From Helicobacter pylori NCTC 11637 = CCUG 17874 = ATCC 43504 = JCM 12093 (GTDB lineage: Bacteria; Campylobacterota; Campylobacteria; Campylobacterales; Helicobacteraceae): DNA of 64,000 bases. The notes under the pieces were generated by a model. The model saw only the letters and a list, made by a program, of their open reading frames with translations, made no database searches and was not told where the DNA came from. Shown here piece after piece: positions 59,437-64,000 of the stretch. Location of the stretch: positions 1,426,001 to 1,490,000 of the forward strand of contig NZ_LS483488.1 in assembly GCF_900478295.1 (NCBI RefSeq). Reading direction: 5' to 3'. Numbering within the stretch: the stretch's first letter is position 1; every line of letters begins with the position of its first letter. Position numbers and translations under genes: made by a program.

Positions 59437-59967
59437 CCCTTTCTTTTTTAAAGCTTTTTTTTTAAACTTTCTTTTTAAAGTCTTTCTTTTTGTAGGGGTT
59501 TTATCTTTTTCTTTGCCAATCCCCACTGCTTTCGCTTTTCAATCTTTAAGTTTTGATTTTTTGGGGGGTTTGATGCAAAATCTTTTTTAGTATTTTTAGT
59601 CAGTGAAAAGCTTGATGCTAAGTTAAGGTTTTTAAAAAACGCTTCTTTAGGGGGGTTTAGTAGGGTTAAAAGGGGGAGAATGGTTTCAAAGTGCTTCCTA
59701 TCCATTTAAGAAAATAAAATAAAACTTTAATAAAATAAGTTTTATTATAAAAACAAATCTAAAACGATTATTTTTCACTCACAGAACTTTTATTTTTTTA
59801 AACTTTTTTAAAATTTTTTACTAAAAGATCTTTTAATCTTTTCACTGATTTTTCAATCCGATTCTTTTTAATCTTTTGATCTTTAATCTTTTCATTAACT
59901 TCCCAATCCGCTTTTTAATCTTTAAGTTTTGCTTTCTAGCTTTTTAATCTTGCTCTATCGCTTGCGC

Positions 59968-59973
59968 TATAAT
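59968..59973 (+). promoter_or_regulatory. -10 box for the vapD pair
   Basis: GCGCTATAAT 35 nt before the start at 60009, with AAAGGAATAAAGC as ribosome site. Confidence 0.55.
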
Positions 59974-60008
59974 GAACTGATCTTATATTTTTAATAAAGG
60001 AATAAAGC

Positions 60009-60401
60009 ATGCCAAACACCACCGCAGAAAAAGACTACACAAAATACAGCGAAAAACAGCTTTTTAATTTAATCCATCAATTAGAGCGAAAAATCAAAAA
60101 GATGCAAAATGATAGAGTTTCTTTTAAAGAAAAAATGGCTAAAGAATTGGAAAAAAGGGATCAAAACTTTAAGGATAAAATAGACGCATTAAATGAACTC
60201 TTGCAAAAAATCAGCCAAGCTTTTGATGATAAAAGAGATTGTTGTTTGGGGCATGAGATCCCAAACATTCAAACGCAACAAGCCATGAGAGATGCGGTGA
60301 ATGGGGTTAATCTCACTCAAATTGATAATTTAGATGATCTTACAAACGAGTTAAAAAGAGAAAATAATAAAGGTTTTGAAAATGTATGCTTTAGCGTTTG
60401 A
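60009..60401 (+). CDS. Coiled-coil protein upstream of vapD, candidate antitoxin
   Basis: A 130-residue soluble protein: residues about 10-75 form a charged coiled coil ([16 protein letters not shown] onward), and the C-terminal part reads [20 protein letters not shown] then DLTNELKRE, which resembles the toxin-binding tails of RelB/DinJ-type antitoxins. It has its own promoter and overlaps vapD by 20 nt. Gene order (first gene, smaller regulator before toxin) and coupling fit an antitoxin for VapD, but the family assignment is inference. HP0316 position by recall. Confidence 0.7.
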   Translation: MPNTTAEKDYTKYSEKQLFNLIHQLERKIKKMQNDRVSFKEKMAKELEKRDQNFKDKIDALNELLQKISQAFDDKRDCCLGHEIPNIQTQQAMRDAVNGVNLTQIDNLDDLTNELKRENNKGFENVCFSV

Positions 60402-60666
60402 TTTAAAGATTGAGATTTTAAAAAAAGAATACGGAGAACCCTACAATAAAGCCTATGATGATTTAAGGCAAGAATTAGAGCTATTAGGGTTTGAAAACAC
60501 TCAAGGGAGCGTTTATGTTAATTATTCTAAAGAAAACACTTTAGTGCAAGTCTATAAAGCGATCAATAAACTCTCTCAAATTGAGTGGTTTAAAAAGTCT
60601 GTTAGGGATATTAGAGCGTTTAAGGTAGAGGACTTTAGCGATTTTACTGAGATTGTGAAATCCTAG
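60382..60666 (+). CDS. vapD: Virulence-associated protein D, Cas2-like ribonuclease
   Basis: Endoribonuclease toxin related to Cas2. The 94-residue protein has the ferredoxin-like start [18 protein letters not shown] with the conserved Asp of the Cas2/VapD fold, then [19 protein letters not shown] and [19 protein letters not shown] choose ATG at 60382 over a TTG two codons upstream because homologues begin MYALAFDL. It overlaps the preceding ORF by 20 nt. HP0315 equivalent by recall. Confidence 0.93.
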   Translation: MYALAFDLKIEILKKEYGEPYNKAYDDLRQELELLGFENTQGSVYVNYSKENTLVQVYKAINKLSQIEWFKKSVRDIRAFKVEDFSDFTEIVKS

Positions 60667-60672
60667 TGTTTA

Positions 60673-60695
60673 GCCAAATTTTTAAAATTTTTGGC
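60673..60695 (+). terminator. AT-rich hairpin after vapD
   Basis: GCCAAA/TTTGGC-type inverted repeat with a T5 run inside the second arm, 7 nt after the vapD stop; could serve both strands. Confidence 0.45.
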
Positions 60696-60697
60696 AC

Positions 60698-60865
60698 TTA
60701 TAGAGTGAAAAGCAACGCTTTTTTTAGTAAGACTAGGCAGTCATAGCGAGTTGTTTTGAACCGCCCACACCACTCATAACGCTTAAAAAGAACACAACAA
60801 TCGCATGCTAACCCTCTAAACCGCTATAAAAAATAACTTAAGCGTTCAACTCTACTTTTTCTCAT
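60698..60865 (-). pseudogene. Small minus-strand ORF interrupted by one TAG
   Basis: ATG at 60865 is preceded by AAAGGAGAGCATCA, one of the best ribosome sites in the window, and encodes MRKSRVERLSYFL before a TAG at 60824. The frame then stays open as a cysteine-rich stretch (RFRGLACDCCVLFKRYEWCG, then RFKTTRYDCLVLLKK) to TAA at 60698. It could be a 55-codon gene with a nonsense change, or a real 13-residue peptide. Family unknown. Confidence 0.3.
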
Positions 60866-61120
60866 TGATGCTCTCCTTTAAGCCTAGCCCATAGTTAAAT
60901 CTCTGTTTCATCAATTGATCACCACCGCAAAGAAGCCTTATTCTAGTAAAAGCCTTGTTTTTATGAAGCGCTTTTGAAGCAAGCTCTATAACGCTAATAA
61001 CCAACTCTTTTTTTCTCAATCGTGGGGCCTCTTTAATGATACGGGTATTGATAAAGAACGCTCCTTAAAAATTTATTCTTATCTCGCTTTTATTATGTGC
61101 TATCAATTAACAAGTTTCAA

Positions 61121-61126
61121 TATAAT
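61121..61126 (+). promoter_or_regulatory. -10 box for the MFS transporter
   Basis: TATAAT 45 nt before ATG 61172; followed by AAGGATCAAA ribosome site. Confidence 0.5.
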
Positions 61127-61171
61127 ATAAGATCTTGTTTTTTTATAATTTGTCGTTTATTAAGGATCAAA

Positions 61172-62317
61172 ATGCGCGTGTTTGTTTGCTTTTTAGGGGT
61201 TTTTGTGTCTAACGGCTTGGCTCGTTTTGGCTATGTGGTTTTAATCCCCCTACTCATTTTATCAGGGAGTTTAACACCACACCAAAGCTTCCAATTAGGT
61301 ATTGCGGTGTTAATGGGCTATGTTTTTGGGAGTTTTTTAATCCAATTTTTAAGCCCGTTAATGTCATTAGAAAGCATCGCTAAAATCAGTTTTGGCTTGA
61401 TCGCTTTGAGTTTTTTAATCTGTTATTTTGATAGTATCCCTTTTTTTTGGCTTTGGATCTGGCGTTTTATCGCCGGTGTGGCTAGTAGCGCGTTAATGAT
61501 TTTAGTCGCTCCTCTCTCTTTACCTTATGTCAAAGAACATAAAAAAGCCTTAGTGGGGGGGCTTATTTTCAGTGCTGTAGGCATTGGATCTGTCTTTAGC
61601 GGGTTTGTTCTGCCATGGATTAGCTCTTATAATATCAAATGGGCATGGATTTTTTTAGGGGGCAGTTGTTTGATAGCCTTTATCCTTTCCTTAGTGGGGT
61701 TAAAAACCCGTTCTTTAAGGAAAAAATCCGTTAAAAAAGAAGAAAGCGCGTTTAAAATCCCCTTTCATTTGTGGTTATTGCTCATTTCTTGTGCGCTCAA
61801 TGCGATTGGTTTTTTACCGCACACGCTTTTTTGGGTGGATTATTTGATCCGTCATTTAAATATCTCCCCCACTATCGCTGGAACTTCGTGGGCGTTTTTT
61901 GGCTTTGGAGCCACGCTTGGCTCTTTAATCAGCGGCCCCATGGCTCAAAAGCTAGGGGCTAAAAACGCCAACATCTTTATCCTCATTTTAAAATCTATCG
62001 CATGCTTTTTACCCATTTTTTTCCACCAAATCTCTTTACTCAATTTAAGCATCTTTATAATGGGAGCGGCCACAACCGCCAATATCAATTTATTCAGCAT
62101 GATGGCTTTAAAAATTGCAGGCGCAAAGCATTTCGCCAAAGCGTCTTCGTGGGTGGTGTTTTCTTTTGGCATTTTCCAAGCGCTTTTCTCGTATCTTTTT
62201 ACGATCTTTTTAGGGGATTTGGGCTATGTTTTGATTTTTGTTATTTGTGGGGTGTGTTTGGTTTTAAGCTTCATCGTTCTTTTCCCCATTAAAATGCAAA
62301 CAGCTACCAATAAATAG
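61172..62317 (+). CDS. MFS transporter (YbfB/YjiJ-like; annotated as nitrite extrusion protein)
   Basis: A 381-residue inner-membrane protein with about twelve hydrophobic segments. I choose ATG at 61172 (MRVFVCFLGVFVSNGLARFG) because AAGGATC precedes it and the -10 box lies upstream; a longer frame would start before the promoter. The start and the WRFIAGVASSALMILVAPLS segment resemble the YbfB/YjiJ group. HP0313 was called narK (nitrite extrusion), but H. pylori is not known for nitrate respiration and the NarK signature is not evident, so the substrate is open. Confidence 0.8.
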   Translation: MRVFVCFLGVFVSNGLARFGYVVLIPLLILSGSLTPHQSFQLGIAVLMGYVFGSFLIQFLSPLMSLESIAKISFGLIALSFLICYFDSIPFFWLWIWRFIAGVASSALMILVAPLSLPYVKEHKKALVGGLIFSAVGIGSVFSGFVLPWISSYNIKWAWIFLGGSCLIAFILSLVGLKTRSLRKKSVKKEESAFKIPFHLWLLLISCALNAIGFLPHTLFWVDYLIRHLNISPTIAGTSWAFFGFGATLGSLISGPMAQKLGAKNANIFILILKSIACFLPIFFHQISLLNLSIFIMGAATTANINLFSMMALKIAGAKHFAKASSWVVFSFGIFQALFSYLFTIFLGDLGYVLIFVICGVCLVLSFIVLFPIKMQTATNK

Positions 62318-62322
62318 AAAAA

Positions 62323-63285
62323 TTATGGGGTTTCAAAACCCTTGATGCCGAGAAAATCCTTAAAACCCTTTAAGGAATTTAAGATTTTTTCACGCTCTAA
62401 ATGGCGCGTGATAAAAACGAGATTAGAGCCGTTTTGATCCTTTAAAATATGCTTAGGCGGGTAAATGACATGCATCACGCCGTTAATACTCACTAAAAGA
62501 TCGCTTCCAATATCAATAATCCCCTTGATGCGTAAAATCTGCGTGCCGTATTGATGCAACAACAAACTCAGCCAAATCCCAAACGCGCTCCACTCCATCG
62601 CCCCTTCAAAATTAATGCTTAAAGTTTCAAAGCCTTGCGAGTGCGAATCTTTTGCTGGCAAGATCGCACGATGCGCTCTATTGTTGCGTGAAAAAAAGCT
62701 TTCGTAATCTATACTTTTCTTGTCAAAAATTTCTGCGCTAGGGTTAAGGGATTGTATCCGCTCTTTTAATTTGATTAAAGCCGCGCTGTCGTTTTGCAAA
62801 TCCGTTTTGGTCAATAAAACGCTATCAGCAAAAACGATTTGCTCTTTAGCTTCATTGTTGGTTAAATGCTCTCTAGCATTCAATGCATCCACGCAAGCCA
62901 CCACGCTTTGAATCTCAAAATGCACCCCTAAAAAAACATCGCTCAAAATCGTCCATAAAATCGGCGCCGGGTTGGCTAAACCGGTGGTTTCAATGATGAT
63001 GCGCTTTAAAATTTCGCCGCACCATTCATAGTTATTGAGCGCGGCTTTTAGAGACTCCACTAAATCTAAGCGTTTGTTGCAACACACGCACCCTGCATTA
63101 AGATAGAGCATTTTTTCACCGCAATATTGAACGCTTAAGATGCGTTGATCCAAGGCGGCTTGACCGATTTCATTAATGATAAGGGCAACGCCTTGGTGAT
63201 CTATTTGGTTTAAATATTCGCTCAAAAAACTCGTTTTACCGCTACCTAAAAAACCGGTGATGAGCGTGATAGGGATTTTGGGCAT
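62323..63285 (-). CDS. CobW/P47K-family GTPase, putative metallochaperone
   Basis: G3E-family GTPase that likely delivers a metal, probably zinc, to client proteins. The 320-residue protein has Walker A GFLGSGKTSFLSEYL, the metal motif GCVCC (CxCC), ETTGLANPAPIL and LTKTDL for guanine recognition, and a C-terminal CobW domain ending in RHLEREKIL. It overlaps the upstream CxxC gene at a shared stop/start. HP0312 equivalent by recall; the metal is inferred from family. Confidence 0.88.
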   Translation of the reverse strand: MPKIPITLITGFLGSGKTSFLSEYLNQIDHQGVALIINEIGQAALDQRILSVQYCGEKMLYLNAGCVCCNKRLDLVESLKAALNNYEWCGEILKRIIIETTGLANPAPILWTILSDVFLGVHFEIQSVVACVDALNAREHLTNNEAKEQIVFADSVLLTKTDLQNDSAALIKLKERIQSLNPSAEIFDKKSIDYESFFSRNNRAHRAILPAKDSHSQGFETLSINFEGAMEWSAFGIWLSLLLHQYGTQILRIKGIIDIGSDLLVSINGVMHVIYPPKHILKDQNGSNLVFITRHLEREKILNSLKGFKDFLGIKGFETP

Positions 63286-63653
63286 CAGCGAGTGGCTTGT
63301 GTATTTTGATTTAAAAACGCTAACAGATGAGAATCTAGCGCGTCCATCTCTTTTTTGGCTAAGTTTTGCGCCTTATCCCACAAATCGCCTAAATCATTCA
63401 CCATCACGCTCTGCCCTTTTTTATCGCACAACACAAACTTCGCGCCTTGCCAATCATTAATTTTTAGCCCATAAAACGCTAGGATTTGATTGAGCAATCT
63501 TACTCGTTTGAGTCGCGCTCTTTTGCGCTCCCTGGCGTTTTCATTGGTGCTAATAAGTGCATTTGGCTTTCTCAAATTTTCATCAATCTCATAACTATCG
63601 CTCCTATCAGTCCAATGAAAAGAACTGATAAGCTCCCCGCATAAAACACACAT
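63285..63653 (-). CDS. Small CxxC protein coupled to the CobW-type GTPase
   Basis: A 122-residue basic protein starting MCVLCGELISSFHWTDRSDS, with a CxxC pair at Cys2 and Cys5 that could bind zinc, a basic stretch (ARERKRARLKRVRLLNQIL) and an acidic helical end. Its stop overlaps the ATG of the GTPase, so the two are translated together and it may be a client or partner. No enzyme motif was seen. HP0311 equivalent by recall. Confidence 0.75.
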   Translation of the reverse strand: MCVLCGELISSFHWTDRSDSYEIDENLRKPNALISTNENARERKRARLKRVRLLNQILAFYGLKINDWQGAKFVLCDKKGQSVMVNDLGDLWDKAQNLAKKEMDALDSHLLAFLNQNTQATR

Positions 63654-63748
63654 CTTCCAACCTTTTAAACCTAAATCATGCTACAATTTTACTGAAAAAA
63701 ACAAGAATAAATCTAGTGCTATTTAATTGTTTATTATAGGGAATTTAA

Positions 63749-64000
63749 TGCAGGATCATAGAACTCTTACGCTAGAAAATATTTACACACCAGATGAAAT
63801 AACAGATGCGCTTTCATTGTTACAATCTTGCGGTATTGAATCGATTGTCAATCCTTCAAATATCACGCTTAATTTTGACATTGTGGATTTAAAAATGCTT
63901 GAATCTACTACACAAAATACGCTGGTTCAAAAGACATTAGAGGAGTTGTATAAAATTCGCTCATTTTCCAGTCAAAATGGCAAAATCGTATTTAAAAGCT
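63749..64000 (+). CDS. Unrecognised gene, 5' part, runs off the window
   Basis: ATG at 63749 with AGGG seven bases upstream opens an 84-codon frame that is still open at the right edge. It starts MQDHRTLTLENIYTPDEITD and continues ALSLLQSCGIESIVNPSNIT. It is soluble-looking, without signal peptide, and moderately acidic. I do not recognise it, and it is not the pgdA deacetylase I would expect near here from 26695 gene order, so it may be strain-specific. Confidence 0.6.

Larger units (their letters stand above)
59033..60008. other. 976-bp pyrimidine-rich, repeat-laden gap
   Basis: No gene is supported. The plus strand is strongly T-rich with recurring TTTTGAACCC and GGGGGTTT words, a 30-bp tandem repeat at 59347-59436, and then plain AT-rich DNA with several TTTAATCTTTT words up to the promoter at 59968. 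Frames on either strand here translate to monotonous Lys/Arg/Phe or Leu/Phe repeats. Confidence 0.75.
60667..61171. other. 505-bp gap with a small broken minus-strand ORF
   Basis: Holds the vapD terminator, the short ORF listed at 60698-60865, and the promoter of the MFS gene at 61121-61126. I see no other gene-like sequence. Confidence 0.5.

Noticed and set aside
59293..59590. Lys/Arg-rich minus-strand and Leu/Phe-rich plus-strand frames in the repeat tract
   Set aside because: Products of the 30-bp repeat period; no ribosome site and no domain-like sequence.

Overview
The window reads as a stretch of a Helicobacter pylori chromosome. It is AT-rich, uses extended TATAAT -10 boxes without clear -35 boxes, carries H. 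pylori hallmark genes (nixA, copA/copP, csd4, hugZ, a bab adhesin, hor/hof outer-membrane proteins, an hcp Sel1-repeat gene, pse flagellin-glycosylation genes) and many homopolymer tracts of the kind this species uses for phase variation. Locus names from strain 26695 (HP numbers) are given from memory, not from a search.

Layout. 1-3011: end of pssA, then the copper export pair copA-copP. 3012-3652: no intact gene, but a decayed minus-strand gene. 3653-6619: csd4 (cell shape), a FliS co-chaperone, nixA (nickel uptake). 6780-14162: an accessory-looking block with a broken secreted protein gene, a two-gene ATPase + TOPRIM cassette (candidate split OLD-type defence module), a membrane-anchored Mrr-type nuclease, an HpaA-like lipoprotein, and msbA and hofB, each frameshifted in a homopolymer. 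14163-26426: housekeeping genes pyrB, tlyA, ribF, tkt, addB, ftsK, kgtP and a flagellar rod gene, most tightly packed with ATGA overlaps. 26427-27849: a decayed gene and two restriction-enzyme-like ORFs at what I believe is a rearrangement junction relative to 26695. 27864-35033: the fliF-fliG-fliH-dxs-lepA operon, read leftward.

35077-45513: a degenerate PAP2-like membrane protein, pyrG (behind a T15 tract), recJ, an RluD-type synthase, two small charged proteins, an hcp gene switched off by a G10 tract in its signal peptide, ruvX, dprA, minE, minD, ilvC and tRNA-Arg(GCG). 45598-56501: nadE, lpxK, pseH/pseG/pseF, flgH, horC, nucT, a poly-E-rich protein, gmk, tatA, argS, hugZ. 56672-60666: a BabA-type adhesin with a poly-A promoter, about 1 kb of pyrimidine-rich repeat DNA, and a coiled-coil ORF overlapping vapD (candidate toxin-antitoxin pair). 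60667-64000: a small broken ORF, an MFS transporter, a CobW-type metallochaperone with a CxxC partner, and the start of an unrecognised gene.

Themes: metal handling (copA/copP, nixA, hugZ, CobW pair), flagellar assembly and glycosylation (fliF/G/H, the rod gene, flgH, pse genes, FliS co-chaperone), envelope and shape (csd4, msbA, lpxK, min genes, ftsK), and surface variation by homopolymer slippage (bab promoter, hcp signal peptide). The best candidates for something under-described are the ATPase/TOPRIM cassette, the vapD partner gene, the G10-switched hcp gene and the decayed genes at 3.3 and 26.6 kb. Three +1 homopolymer frameshifts within 6 kb (6.9-12.7 kb) should be checked against reads before any of them is interpreted. 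No rRNA, CRISPR array or intact insertion sequence was seen.
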